NCBI RefSeq assembly: GCF_000330885.1
Contig: NC_020062.1
Span: 1,682,374 to 1,746,373 of the forward strand
Direction: 5' to 3'
From: Rhizobium tropici CIAT 899
Lineage (GTDB): Bacteria; Pseudomonadota; Alphaproteobacteria; Rhizobiales; Rhizobiaceae
DNA: 64,000 bases
Positions 50,878 to 60,165 of the stretch are shown here, piece by piece. The notes beneath the pieces were generated by a model. That model saw nothing but the letters and a program-made list of their open reading frames with translations, was not told the DNA's origin and ran no database searches. The translations under genes and the position numbers were made by a program. Position 1 is the stretch's first letter. Each line of letters starts with the position of its first letter.

Positions 50878-52557
50878 ATGGCGATCAGCGATGCTCGGTG
50901 GGAGCAAACATACCCAACACTTTCAGCTCTTCAAATCGGTGCGGCGCGACGCTTCGCGAGCGGTGAGCCGCGCCGTTTCGGCCCAGGCGATGTGCTCTAC
51001 GAGATTGGCACACGCAACGTCCCTGCCTGGCTAGTTCTGGAAGGCTCGGCCGATGCAATTCAGCGCGGCGCGACTGGGAGATCATCCGTGATCGGCACCT
51101 ACGGTCCCGGCCAGTTCACCGGCGAGACCAATCAATTGTCTGGTCACGCAACCCTCGCATCGGTCGTCGCGGGCGATAAGGGCGTATTGGCTATACCTTT
51201 CGATGCGCCGCATCTGCGTGCACTGGTGATCGGGTCGGCGGATATGGGTGAAGCAATCATGCGCGCCTTCATACTCCGTCGCGTTGCACTGATCGAAGAA
51301 GGGCGGATCGGAGGTGCTGGTTCGGTTCTGGTCGGACGCCGGGACGCTCCCGACATCGTGAGATTATCTGGATTTCTCACCCGGAATGGCTATCCCCACG
51401 CCCTTATCGCAGCATGCGAGGTCGAGGGGCGCGAGCTGGTCGAACGGCTCGGCATCGCACCGGAAGATCTGCCATTGATGATCTGTCCAAACGGGACGCT
51501 GCTCAGAAATCCGAGCGACGCGGATGCGGCGTCTTGTCTCGGCATTATGCCGGATCTCGATCCGAAGAATGTCTATGACGTGGCAGTTGTCGGTGCAGGA
51601 CCGGCTGGGCTGGCCACCGCCGTCTATGGGGCATCTGAGGGGCTGTCTGTTCTCGTTGTCGATTCGCGGGCCTTCGGCGGTCAGGCGGGTGCATCCGCCC
51701 GGATCGAAAATTATCTTGGCTTTCCGACCGGTATCTCAGGACAGGCTCTTGCAGGTCGGGCTTTTAATCAGGCAGCGAAATTCGGCGCCGAGCTTGCGAT
51801 CCCGCTGACCGTCGGAAAGCTTTGCTGTCATGGAACCGATTCGGCGGCTCCATTCTCCCTTGAACTTAGCAACGGATATACTGCACGGGCGCGTTCCATC
51901 GTGATCGCGTCAGGAGCGCGCTACCGTCGGCCCGATATTGCCAATGTCGAAGAACTGGAGGGCGCCGGCGTCTCCTACTGGGCATCCCCGATTGAGGCTC
52001 GCCTTTGCGCCGGCGAGGAAATCACTCTGGTCGGCGGCGGAAACTCAGCCGGCCAGGCCGTTGCTTACCTCGCACCGCAGGTAAGCCGCCTGCACCTCGT
52101 GGTCCGGCGGCCGCTCGAGCAAACCATGTCCCAATATCTGATCGACCGGATAGCGGCATTGCCCAATGTCGAACTCCATGTGGGTATCGAGATTACGGAC
52201 TTGCATGGTGATCGAGAGACAGGTCTGACCGGCGCCACTTTCCGTAATGTTCGAACCGGAGAGACCGAGGAATGTGCCTCGCGCCACCTCTTTCTGTTTA
52301 TCGGCGCCGATCCCTACACCGGCTGGCTCGATGGCTGTGTCGCGACTGATGGAAAGGGCTTCGTTCTCACAGGAGACCACATCAGTGATGGCGAGCGACT
52401 GCCGCTGGAGACGAGTTGCCCTGGCATTTTTGCCGTCGGGGACGTGCGCGCTGGCTCCACCAAGCGGGTCGCCGCCGCCGTCGGTGAGGGTGCGGCTGTC
52501 ATCGCTCAGATCCATTCCTTTCTGGCGCGAAATGTCGGAGGTCAAAATAGCCACTAG
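50878..52557 (+). CDS. cNMP-binding-domain thioredoxin-reductase-like flavoprotein
   Basis: 559 residues from the ATG at 50878 (GGAG eight bases upstream); the frame opens at 50761 with non-family text. Residues 30-140 are a cyclic-nucleotide-binding fold, 145-225 a thioredoxin/glutaredoxin-like middle. From 232 a thioredoxin reductase core follows: VVGAGPAGLATAVYGASEG, GGQAGASARIENYLGFP, VGGGNSAGQAVAYLAPQ and GIFAVGDVRAGSTKRV. The redox CxxC is absent; the segment reads SYWASPIEAR. The phosphate cassette GETNQLSGHATLAS also lacks the usual Arg. It probably uses FAD and NADPH without dithiol relay. Neighbour of a cyclase, so a signalling-linked redox enzyme is plausible. Confidence 0.9.
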   Translation: MAISDARWEQTYPTLSALQIGAARRFASGEPRRFGPGDVLYEIGTRNVPAWLVLEGSADAIQRGATGRSSVIGTYGPGQFTGETNQLSGHATLASVVAGDKGVLAIPFDAPHLRALVIGSADMGEAIMRAFILRRVALIEEGRIGGAGSVLVGRRDAPDIVRLSGFLTRNGYPHALIAACEVEGRELVERLGIAPEDLPLMICPNGTLLRNPSDADAASCLGIMPDLDPKNVYDVAVVGAGPAGLATAVYGASEGLSVLVVDSRAFGGQAGASARIENYLGFPTGISGQALAGRAFNQAAKFGAELAIPLTVGKLCCHGTDSAAPFSLELSNGYTARARSIVIASGARYRRPDIANVEELEGAGVSYWASPIEARLCAGEEITLVGGGNSAGQAVAYLAPQVSRLHLVVRRPLEQTMSQYLIDRIAALPNVELHVGIEITDLHGDRETGLTGATFRNVRTGETEECASRHLFLFIGADPYTGWLDGCVATDGKGFVLTGDHISDGERLPLETSCPGIFAVGDVRAGSTKRVAAAVGEGAAVIAQIHSFLARNVGGQNSH

Positions 52558-52626
52558 CCGACCACCCGTCATCATCGGTTGGCTATTGTCGGCATCCCTA
52601 CCTTTTCACGCTTGGCTGCATGCCTG

Positions 52627-52728
52627 GAGCATTTCCGCTTTTCTTCGAATCGCGAAAATGCTCTATCTCCTTGTTTTTACGCAGCTCCGGACGCAAAACC
52701 GCTTCGCACTTTTGCTGGAACTGCTCTA
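52627..52728 (-). repeat. Rhizobial intergenic repeat, copy 2
   Basis: The inverted copy of 49314-49412; on the minus strand it reads AGCAGTTCCAGCAAAAGTG at its start and CGGAAATGCTCC at its end. It keeps both internal dyads, with one arm changed (GGAGCTGC). The pair encloses the FecR and flavoprotein genes. Confidence 0.85.
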
Positions 52729-52836
52729 GGATCATTTTCTGAGGAGAACACGTAATGGACTCTATTGCCATCTGCCTTTAGACGCGCATGAGGATGCGGC
52801 CTGACGCACAACGGATGACACATAAGCAGCTTTCTT

Positions 52837-53331
52837 ATGAGACTTGATGCAATTGATCTTCGGATACTGGATGCGATTCAACGGGATGGTCGCATTACCA
52901 AGCTCGCGCTTGCCGAGAAAGTTGGTCTGTCGCCGACGCCGTGCTGGTTACGCCTTCGCAAGCTTGAAAAGGCCGGGATCATCACGGGCTATCACGCCCG
53001 TCTGGCGCTGCGTCGTCTCGCGCCGGTCGCAAGCGTGATGGTGGAACTGACACTGGCAAATCATCGGCAGAGCGACTTCGATCGTTTCGAGCGGGCGGTG
53101 GCGGCCATTCCCGAAATCGTGGCCTGCTGGGCTGTCGGCGGCGGCATCGATTATATCCTGAAGATCATGGCGGCCAATATCGATGCCTATCAGCGCCTGA
53201 TCGACAATCTCCTCAATCGCGATCTCGGCATCGAACGCTATTTCACCTACATCGTCACCAAGACCGTGAAGGAGGAGCCGGTGCTTCCCGTCATCGACCT
53301 GCTCTCTCCTGACGCGCCAGGCGGTGAATAG
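52837..53331 (+). CDS. Lrp/AsnC-family regulator, DoeX-like
   Basis: 164 residues. HTH DLRILDAIQRDGRITKLAL and AEKVGLSPTPCWLRLRKLEK, then the RAM effector domain with VMVELTLANHR and VVACWAVGGGIDYILKIMA-like text. It lies 119 bp upstream of the doeC-like gene. In Halomonas elongata an AsnC-type regulator (DoeX) belongs to the doeABXCD ectoine-degradation genes, and the same genes are all in this region. It probably acts as activator of ectoine catabolism, together with EnuR. Confidence 0.88.
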   Translation: MRLDAIDLRILDAIQRDGRITKLALAEKVGLSPTPCWLRLRKLEKAGIITGYHARLALRRLAPVASVMVELTLANHRQSDFDRFERAVAAIPEIVACWAVGGGIDYILKIMAANIDAYQRLIDNLLNRDLGIERYFTYIVTKTVKEEPVLPVIDLLSPDAPGGE

Positions 53332-53450
53332 AGAGTCTCTCTAGCGAGGCTAGTCACTTTAGATCCTTTCTCTCTTCCAACTGCCGGCAATGGACAATCT
53401 CTCGCGGCGTTCCGTGAGAGCATCGGCTATCTGGAAAGAGAGGCCCGACC

Positions 53451-54947
53451 ATGACCGCGCTCCACGCCCGCGCCACCTATCATGAAGCCCTTTCACGGCT
53501 GACCGACCGCCATCTGCTGCGAAACCTCTCCTATGTCGCCGGCCGTTGGGTCGCCGGCAAAGCCAATCAAAGCTTCGAGGTCACCGATCCCGCATCGTCT
53601 GCGACGCTTGCCTGGGTTACCAGCCTCGACCAGCGAGAAGCCTTCGAGGCTATCGACGCTGCATCTGGCGCCTTTACCGCCTGGCGTTCGCTGCTGCCGC
53701 AGCAGCGGTCATCGATCCTGCGCAGGTGGCATGATTTGATGATCGAGGCGCGCGAGGATCTGGCGCTGATCATGACGCTGGAACAAGGTAAGCCCTTGGC
53801 CGAATCCCGTGGCGAGATCGATTATGCCGCAGGCTTCATCGAGTGGTATGCTGAGGAATCAAAGCGCATCAATGCGGAGAGCGTGACCAGCCATCTGCCG
53901 GATGCCGAAATGATCGTGCGCAGGGAAGCGCTTGGCGTTGTCGGCATCGTCACGCCCTGGAACTTTCCTTCCGCCATGATTACGCGCAAGGCCGCTGCCG
54001 CACTTGCCGCCGGCTGCACCGTCGTTGCCCACCCCTCGTCCGAAACACCGCTATCGGCACTGGCGCTTGCCGAACTCGGCGAACGCGCCGGGCTCCCCGC
54101 CGGTGTCTTCAACGTCCTGACCGGCGATGCCGCAACCATCGTCGGCGCCTTCTGCGACGATCCGCGGATCAGAGCATTGAGCTTCACCGGCTCGACGGAG
54201 ATCGGCAAGCTGATCGCCGGCCAGTGTGCGGGAACAATGAAGCGTCTTGTGATGGAACTTGGCGGCCACGCGCCCTTGATCGTCTTCGACGATGCCGACC
54301 TCCATCGCGCCGTCGATATCGCCATCAATGCCAAATTCGCGACCTCCGGCCAGGATTGCCTCGCCGCCAACCGCATCTTCGTCCAGCGCCCGATCATGGA
54401 CGCTTTCGTTGCGGCGTTCGCCAAGCGCATAGAAGCCCTCAAGGTCGGAAATGGACTGGACGGTGCCGTCGATATCGGACCTCTCATGCACGAACGCGCC
54501 ATTGCGAAGGTCGAGGAACAGGTCGCCGACGCGTTGAAGCATGGCGCACGGCTTGTCACCGGTGGCAAGCGCCATGCGGCCGGCTCTCTCTTCTACCAGC
54601 CGACCCTACTCGTCGAGCTCTCGCCGGACGCATTGATCATGCACGAGGAAACCTTCGGTCCGGTCGCAGCCGTCAGCGTCTTCGACAGCGAGGACGAAGT
54701 CGTAGCCCGGGCCAACGACACGGAATATGGCCTTGTCGCCTACGTTGTCACGGCCAACGGCGCGCGCCAGATGCGGCTCGGCCGGGCGCTCGAATACGGC
54801 ATGGTCGCCATCAATCGCGCGAAGATAACCGGCGGCCCGATCCCGTTTGGCGGCTGGAAGCAATCCGGTCTCGGCCGCGAAGGCTCCCGCCACGGCATCG
54901 AGGCTTTCACCGAGCTCAAATATCTCTGCGTCGACACGACAGCCTGA
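53451..54947 (+). CDS. doeC: Aldehyde dehydrogenase, DoeC-like (aspartate/succinate semialdehyde)
   Basis: 498 residues, an NAD(P)-dependent ALDH of the GabD group. FTGSTEIGKLIAGQ binds cofactor, MELGGHAPLIVF carries the general-base Glu, and ATSGQDCLAANRIFVQ carries the catalytic Cys. The usual annotation would be succinate-semialdehyde dehydrogenase. Here it is between a DoeX-like regulator and a DoeD-like aminotransferase, opposite the ectoine operon, so oxidation of aspartate semialdehyde to aspartate (DoeC) is the better reading. Biochemistry cannot be resolved from sequence. GAGAGG lies before the ATG. Confidence 0.83.
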   Translation: MTALHARATYHEALSRLTDRHLLRNLSYVAGRWVAGKANQSFEVTDPASSATLAWVTSLDQREAFEAIDAASGAFTAWRSLLPQQRSSILRRWHDLMIEAREDLALIMTLEQGKPLAESRGEIDYAAGFIEWYAEESKRINAESVTSHLPDAEMIVRREALGVVGIVTPWNFPSAMITRKAAAALAAGCTVVAHPSSETPLSALALAELGERAGLPAGVFNVLTGDAATIVGAFCDDPRIRALSFTGSTEIGKLIAGQCAGTMKRLVMELGGHAPLIVFDDADLHRAVDIAINAKFATSGQDCLAANRIFVQRPIMDAFVAAFAKRIEALKVGNGLDGAVDIGPLMHERAIAKVEEQVADALKHGARLVTGGKRHAAGSLFYQPTLLVELSPDALIMHEETFGPVAAVSVFDSEDEVVARANDTEYGLVAYVVTANGARQMRLGRALEYGMVAINRAKITGGPIPFGGWKQSGLGREGSRHGIEAFTELKYLCVDTTA

Positions 54948-54978
54948 CGCGCCCGACACGAAAGGAAGGAAGCATAAC

Positions 54979-56358
54979 ATGTTGGACAAGCGCAACGAAC
55001 TGAACGCCTGGGATAGGGATCACCTTTTCCATCCTTCGACGCATATGGGCATGCACGCCCGCGGCGAGACGCCGACCCGCGTGATTGCCGGTGCCGAAGG
55101 CGTCTACATCACGGATACCAATGGCAAGAAGAGCCTCGATGCCTTTGCCGGCCTTTACTGCGTCAATGTCGGCTATGGCAGGCAGAAGATCGCCGATGCG
55201 ATCGCCGAGCAGGCAAAGAACCTCGCCTATTATCACGCCTATGTCGGCCACGGCACGGAAGCCTCGATCACGCTTTCGAAGATGATCATCGATCGCGCGC
55301 CGGAAGGCATGAGCCGCGTCTATTTCGGCCTTTCCGGCTCTGATGCCAATGAGACCAACATCAAGCTCATCTGGTATTTCAACAATATTCTCGGCCGGCC
55401 GGAAAAGAAGAAGATCATCTCTCGCTGGCGCGGCTATCATGGCTCCGGCGTCATGACAGGTAGCGTCACCGGCCTCGAACTGTTCCACAAGGCCTTCGAC
55501 CTGCCGCGCGCGCCGATCCTTCATACCGAGGCGCCCTATTTCTTCCGCCGAGCCGACCGTTCGATGAACGAGGAACAGTTCGCGCAGCATTGCGCCGACA
55601 AGCTGGAGGAAATGATCCTGGCGGAAGGTCCGGAAACGGTTGCAGCCTTTATCGGCGAACCCATCCTCGGCACTGGCGGCATCGTGCCGCCGCCGAAGAC
55701 CTATTGGCAGAAGATTCAGGCCGTTCTCGACAAATATGACGTCCTGCTCGTGGCCGACGAGGTCGTCACCGGCTTCGGCCGTCTCGGCACGATGTTCGGT
55801 TCCGATCATTACGGCATGAAGCCGGATCTGATCACCATCGCCAAGGGCCTGACGTCTGCCTATGCGCCGCTTTCGGGCAGCATCGTCTCCGACAAAATGT
55901 GGCAGGTGCTCGTGCAAGGGTCCGACCAGCTCGGCGCCATCGGCCATGGCTGGACCTATTCCGCCCATCCGATCTGCGCGGCCGCCGGCATCGCCAATCT
56001 CGAGCTGGTCGATGAACTCGGCATCGTTGAAAATGCGGGCTCGACCGGCGCCTATTTCCGCTCCGAACTTGCGAAAGCCGTCGGCGGCCACAGGCATGTC
56101 GGCGAGGTTCGTGGCGATGGGCTGATGGCTGCCATCGAATTCGTCGAGGACAAGGACGACCGCAAATTCTTCGATCCCGCGCAGAAGATCGGTCCGCAGG
56201 TGGCGGCTGCACTGCTCGAGCGCGGCGTCATCGGCCGCGCCATGCCGCAGGGAGATATCCTCGGCTTCGCACCGCCGCTGTGCCTGACGCGCGAGGAAGC
56301 CGATATCGTCGTCAAGGCGGCTGCCAGCGCCATCGAAAGCGTGCTTTCGAACCGCTGA
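54979..56358 (+). CDS. doeD: Class III aminotransferase, DoeD-like (diaminobutyrate)
   Basis: 459 residues from the ATG at 54979 (GGAAGGAAG upstream), 31 bp after the dehydrogenase gene. Omega-aminotransferase features are FGLSGSDANETNIKL, SRWRGYHGSGVMTGS, LVADEVVTGFGRLG (Asp pairing with PLP) and TIAKGLTSAYAPLSG (Schiff-base Lys). In ectoine degradation DoeD converts 2,4-diaminobutyrate to aspartate semialdehyde. Gene order supports that role, although putrescine and beta-alanine aminotransferases share the fold. Confidence 0.85.
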   Translation: MLDKRNELNAWDRDHLFHPSTHMGMHARGETPTRVIAGAEGVYITDTNGKKSLDAFAGLYCVNVGYGRQKIADAIAEQAKNLAYYHAYVGHGTEASITLSKMIIDRAPEGMSRVYFGLSGSDANETNIKLIWYFNNILGRPEKKKIISRWRGYHGSGVMTGSVTGLELFHKAFDLPRAPILHTEAPYFFRRADRSMNEEQFAQHCADKLEEMILAEGPETVAAFIGEPILGTGGIVPPPKTYWQKIQAVLDKYDVLLVADEVVTGFGRLGTMFGSDHYGMKPDLITIAKGLTSAYAPLSGSIVSDKMWQVLVQGSDQLGAIGHGWTYSAHPICAAAGIANLELVDELGIVENAGSTGAYFRSELAKAVGGHRHVGEVRGDGLMAAIEFVEDKDDRKFFDPAQKIGPQVAAALLERGVIGRAMPQGDILGFAPPLCLTREEADIVVKAAASAIESVLSNR

Positions 56359-56470
56359 TCTGGCACCTGACGGGAAAAAATTCACTCCACTTTGCGGATA
56401 ATCACCCGGCCCGTCGTGAACAATGGGCCGGTCAACCTCATTCGCTCATCGCCATCGAGCATTGGATGGT

Positions 56471-56500
56471 GTACATGGATCTCAATAATTGTACCGGATC
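56471..56500 (+). promoter_or_regulatory. Direct repeats just upstream of enuR
   Basis: GTACATGGATC (56471-56481) and GTACCGGATC (56491-56500) are similar direct repeats 20 bp apart, two helical turns. MocR/GabR regulators bind direct repeats with such spacing. The second copy ends 5 bases before the enuR start, which fits autorepression. Confidence 0.5.
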
Positions 56501-56505
56501 AATCC

Positions 56506-57936
56506 ATGTATCGTCATGATTCCAAAGACCAGGACAATGGCGCCTGGAAGCCCGTCCTCCAGCATCGCAAGGGTGCGACCAAGCACAAGCTGCTCACCGA
56601 CAAGATTATATCCGACATCGATGACGGTATCCTGCCGGTGCACGCGCAGATGCCAACCCATCGCGATCTCGCCCATGCGCTGGGCATTTCGGTCCAGACC
56701 GTGAGCCTGAGCTACAAGGAGGCGGAGCGCCGCGGCTATCTGCGGGGCGAGGTCGGGCGGGGCACCTTCGTGCGCAGCCGCGTCACCGAACGCGCGGACA
56801 GCTTCATGCTCGATCGCGATCCGAGCGGCAGCGCCGATCTTTCCATCATCCGTGCTGTTTATACCGAGGCGCATGAGCGATCGGCCCGTGAACTCATGCA
56901 GGCGCTTGCCGAAAGCGACAATAGCAGCTTCATGCGGCCCTGCCGTCCGATCGCCGGCCTCGACGCCCATCGCGCGGCAGCACGGGTCTGGCTCGCCGGC
57001 TTGTCGGTCACAACCGATCCGGATCGGATCCTCATCACAAATGGCGCCGCTCACGGCCTCTTTCTTGCCGTCGCTTCGGTCGTTCGTCCGGGCGAAGTGG
57101 TCCTGACCGAGAACCTGACCGATCACGGCATCATCGGCCTTGCCAACGTCCTAGGCTTCACACTGCGCGGCCTTGCGACCGATCGCGAGGGTATCCTGCC
57201 CGACGCCTTCGAGGCGGCCTGCGCCATCGGCGATGTGTCGGCGCTTGTGATCGTTTCCTCGCTCGGCAATCCCACCAGTCACGTAATGGGGGCCGAGCGC
57301 CGGCGCGCAATCGCCGACATAGCCCGTCGGCACAATATCTTCGTCATCGAGGATGAGGTCTACAAGCCCATGCTGCGGGATCCCCTTCCCTCAATGGCGG
57401 ATCTCATACCCGAACTCGGCTTCTTCGTGACCAGCTTCACCAAATCCGTGATGACGGGATTGCGTATCGGCTATCTTGTCGTACCGGCGCATTATTCGAT
57501 CCGTGCCGCCTCTATCCTGCGCGTGACCGGATGGAGCGCCACCAACGTCGTTGCCGAAATGGCCTCGCGCTGGGTTTTCGATGGGACGGCGCAAGCCCTG
57601 CTTGCCGTCCAGCGAAGCGAGGCCGAGGCGCGGCAGGCAATCGTCTCCGATGTGCTGGCGCCATTCGTCGGCGGCAGCCATCCCCTGTCACTTTGCGCGT
57701 GGCTTTCTGTTCCCGAGCGCTGGACGGAGGAAGGCCTCGTGCGGGCGCTTGCCCGCAAGGGTGTCGCGGTCACGCCGTCCGATCCGTTTGTCGCGGGTGG
57801 AGAGCGACCGGTCGGTGGCATCCGCATCTGCCTCGGCGGCCGTCTGTCTCATTCCGCCCTTCGCTCGGCGTTGGAAACCGTGCGCGGCACCTTCGAGCAA
57901 TTGCCGCCCGTCTTCGACGTCGGTTCCATCGTCTAG
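56506..57936 (+). CDS. enuR: MocR/GabR-type PLP-dependent regulator, EnuR-like
   Basis: 476 residues from the ATG at 56506; an earlier start at 56392 would include the promoter repeats. The GntR-type winged helix (residues 25-92: THRDLAHALGISVQTVSLSY, RGYLRGEVGRGTFV) is joined to an aminotransferase-like domain. That domain has SLGNPTSHVMG, FVIEDEVYKPML and VTSFTKSVMTGLRIGYLV, where Lys313 is the expected PLP lysine. In Ruegeria pomeroyi EnuR represses ectoine genes until a degradation intermediate (alpha-ADABA or DABA) reacts with PLP. The surrounding genes strongly support the same role here. It is convergent with ehuA, 21 bp apart. Confidence 0.88.
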   Translation: MYRHDSKDQDNGAWKPVLQHRKGATKHKLLTDKIISDIDDGILPVHAQMPTHRDLAHALGISVQTVSLSYKEAERRGYLRGEVGRGTFVRSRVTERADSFMLDRDPSGSADLSIIRAVYTEAHERSARELMQALAESDNSSFMRPCRPIAGLDAHRAAARVWLAGLSVTTDPDRILITNGAAHGLFLAVASVVRPGEVVLTENLTDHGIIGLANVLGFTLRGLATDREGILPDAFEAACAIGDVSALVIVSSLGNPTSHVMGAERRRAIADIARRHNIFVIEDEVYKPMLRDPLPSMADLIPELGFFVTSFTKSVMTGLRIGYLVVPAHYSIRAASILRVTGWSATNVVAEMASRWVFDGTAQALLAVQRSEAEARQAIVSDVLAPFVGGSHPLSLCAWLSVPERWTEEGLVRALARKGVAVTPSDPFVAGGERPVGGIRICLGGRLSHSALRSALETVRGTFEQLPPVFDVGSIV

Positions 57937-57957
57937 CCTTGCCGCAACCCGATCCCG

Positions 57958-58722
57958 TCAAAGGATCGAGCCCAGAAACTCCTTGGTGCGGTCTTCCTTC
58001 GGCGCGCTGAAGATATCTTCCGGCTTGCCTTGCTCGCAGATACGGCCCTTGTCGAAGAAGCAGACACGGTCGGAGACTTCGCGGGCAAAGCGCATTTCGT
58101 GGGTGACAAGCAGCATGGTCAGATCGTGCTCATGAGCAAGGTCACGGATGACGCCGAGCACCTCGCCGACTAGCTGCGGATCGAGCGCCGATGTCGGCTC
58201 GTCGAACAGCAGCACGCGCGGACGCATGGCAAGCGCACGGGCGATCGCCACGCGCTGCTGCTGGCCGCCGGAAAGCTGGCTCGGATAATAATCCTTCTTC
58301 TCCGAAAGTCCGACCATGCGCAAGAGGTCGACCCCGCGGCACTCGGCCTCCGCCCGGCCAAGCCCGAGCACGCGTGTCGGCGCCTCGACGACGTTGCGCA
58401 GCACGGTCATGTGCGGAAACAGGTTGAAGCTCTGGAAGACCATGCCGACATGCGTACGGATCTGGCGCAGATGCGCCTCACTCGCTAGGAATCGGCCACG
58501 GCCATTGTCCTGATGATAGGACATGCCGGCCAGATGCAAAGTTCCCTCCTGGAAAGGCTCGAGCGTCATCAGGATGCGCAGGACTGTCGACTTTCCGGAG
58601 CCGGAAGGGCCGATCAGCGTCACCTTCTCGCCGGGCGTGACGTCGAAGCAGAAATTGTCGAGGACGGTCAGGTGGCCGTAGCGCTTGGTCACATCTTGAA
58701 AGCGGATCAATGGTTGCGTCAT
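57958..58722 (-). CDS. ehuA: Ectoine ABC transporter ATPase
   Basis: 254 residues from the ATG at 58722, which overlaps the ehuD stop (ATGA). Walker [10 protein letters not shown], signature [14 protein letters not shown], Walker [17 protein letters not shown] and [15 protein letters not shown] are complete. It is the last gene of the minus-strand ectoine operon. In Sinorhizobium meliloti the homologous EhuABCD importer takes up ectoine and hydroxyectoine. Confidence 0.9.
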   Translation of the reverse strand: MTQPLIRFQDVTKRYGHLTVLDNFCFDVTPGEKVTLIGPSGSGKSTVLRILMTLEPFQEGTLHLAGMSYHQDNGRGRFLASEAHLRQIRTHVGMVFQSFNLFPHMTVLRNVVEAPTRVLGLGRAEAECRGVDLLRMVGLSEKKDYYPSQLSGGQQQRVAIARALAMRPRVLLFDEPTSALDPQLVGEVLGVIRDLAHEHDLTMLLVTHEMRFAREVSDRVCFFDKGRICEQGKPEDIFSAPKEDRTKEFLGSIL

Positions 58723-59411
58723 TTGAGAGCGATTCCGTTTTTCGGCAACGCCTTTTCGAGCCAATGAATGGCCGCCGAGCAGACGAGCGTGAGGATGAGA
58801 AAGATCAGGCCGACAAGGGAAAGCGGCACCAGATACTCGAACGTCCGATCCCCGATGAGATTGGCGAGGTTGAGCATATCAACCACCGTGACGACCGAAA
58901 GCACCGGCGTCTCCTTCAGCATGGAGACGAGATAATTGCCCATGGCCGGAACGATGCGAGGAATGGCCTGCGGGATGATGATATCCCAATAGGTACGCCC
59001 ATGGCCAAGATTGAGCGCCGTCGCCGCCTCCCATTGCCCACGAGGCACCGCATCGAGGCCGCCGCGATAAACCTCCGACGTATAGGCCGAATATTGCAGC
59101 CCGAGCGCCAAAGCGCCAGTCAGGAAGGCTGGCAATGTGATGCCATAGATCGGCAGAACGTAATAGAGGAAGAAGAGCTGGACGAGCAACGGCGTGTCGC
59201 GCAGGAATTCGATGACAAAGGCCGTCGGCCAGGAGATCGCGACGAAGCGGCTGCGCCTGAGCAAGGCAAAGACGAGGCCGAGGACAAGCGCGATCGCGAA
59301 ACCGGCGGCCGCCGCCTCCAGCGTGACGATCAGGCCGATGCCGAGGATCGGCAGGATCGACAGTGCAAAGGACAGCGTCGTCGTCGTATCCCAGGTGAAG
59401 CCATACATCAT
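58719..59411 (-). CDS. ehuD: Ectoine ABC transporter permease EhuD
   Basis: 230 residues with about five spans and the HisMQ core [20 protein letters not shown]. The ATPase loop is [18 protein letters not shown]. It overlaps both neighbours by 4 bases (ehuC upstream, ehuA downstream). Channel subunit of the ectoine importer. Confidence 0.9.
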   Translation of the reverse strand: MMYGFTWDTTTTLSFALSILPILGIGLIVTLEAAAAGFAIALVLGLVFALLRRSRFVAISWPTAFVIEFLRDTPLLVQLFFLYYVLPIYGITLPAFLTGALALGLQYSAYTSEVYRGGLDAVPRGQWEAATALNLGHGRTYWDIIIPQAIPRIVPAMGNYLVSMLKETPVLSVVTVVDMLNLANLIGDRTFEYLVPLSLVGLIFLILTLVCSAAIHWLEKALPKNGIALK

Positions 59412-60073
59412 GCCGGCGCCCTCCCGGGAAAAGCGACGCCACGGCGAAGAACCGCCTCCAGCCAGCGCATGAAGGCAACCAGAATGAGCGCCATGATGAA
59501 ATATCCGACAAGCGTCAGTGAATAGATCGTCACGCTGTCGAGCGTGATGTTGCGCAATTGCTGCGCCTGGAAGGTCAGATCGCTGATGGAGATCAGCGAG
59601 ACCAATGCCGTATCCTTCAGGTTCTGCACGGCAAGGTTGCCGAAGGCCGGCATCATTTCGACCACGGCCTGCGGCAGGACGATATGGAAGAGCGCCTGGC
59701 CCTGCCCGAAATTCAGGGCGCGAGCCGCCTCATGCTGGGTGTCGGGAACCGCCTGCAGCGCGCCGCGCACCACCTCTGCGCCATAGGCGCCGATATTGAG
59801 CGCCAGACCGGCGATGCCTGTCGTGATGGGATCGAAGGAAATCCCTATCAGCGGCAGCGCGTAATAGAGCCAGAAGAGCTGCACCAGAAGCGATGTGCCG
59901 CGAAAGATCTCAATATAGACGATCGCGATTCCGGAGAGCAACCGCCCTCCGGCAAAGCGTGCAAGGCCGGCCGCAAAGGCGAAGATCGCACCAAGAAACA
60001 TGGAGGCGATTGCGATGAGCGCCGTCACCTCGGCGCCCTTCAGCAATGCGGGCAGATAATGTGTCCAACTCAT
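59408..60073 (-). CDS. ehuC: Ectoine ABC transporter permease EhuC
   Basis: 221 residues, HisMQ type, with IVYIEIFRGTSLLVQLFWL and the loop GALQAVPDTQHEAARALNF. AGGTGACC lies upstream of the ATG. It is coupled to ehuD by a 4-base overlap and follows ehuB by 92 bp. Confidence 0.9.
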   Translation of the reverse strand: MSWTHYLPALLKGAEVTALIAIASMFLGAIFAFAAGLARFAGGRLLSGIAIVYIEIFRGTSLLVQLFWLYYALPLIGISFDPITTGIAGLALNIGAYGAEVVRGALQAVPDTQHEAARALNFGQGQALFHIVLPQAVVEMMPAFGNLAVQNLKDTALVSLISISDLTFQAQQLRNITLDSVTIYSLTLVGYFIMALILVAFMRWLEAVLRRGVAFPGRAPA

Positions 60074-60165
60074 TCTTAGGTCACCTCCGTTTCAGGATGG
60101 GAGGGGCCGAACAACCTGGCGATCGTCCACAGACGCCGCCAGATCGTTCCCGATTATCAATAGGC

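Noticed and set aside
54916..56385. Minus-strand frame of 489 codons opposite the class III aminotransferase
   Set aside because: Long but without motifs; the plus strand has all PLP-enzyme signatures.
60116..60142. CTGGCG/CGCCAG inverted repeat between ehuB and ehuC
   Set aside because: Only a 6 bp stem with a 15-base loop and no T-run; too weak to call a terminator.
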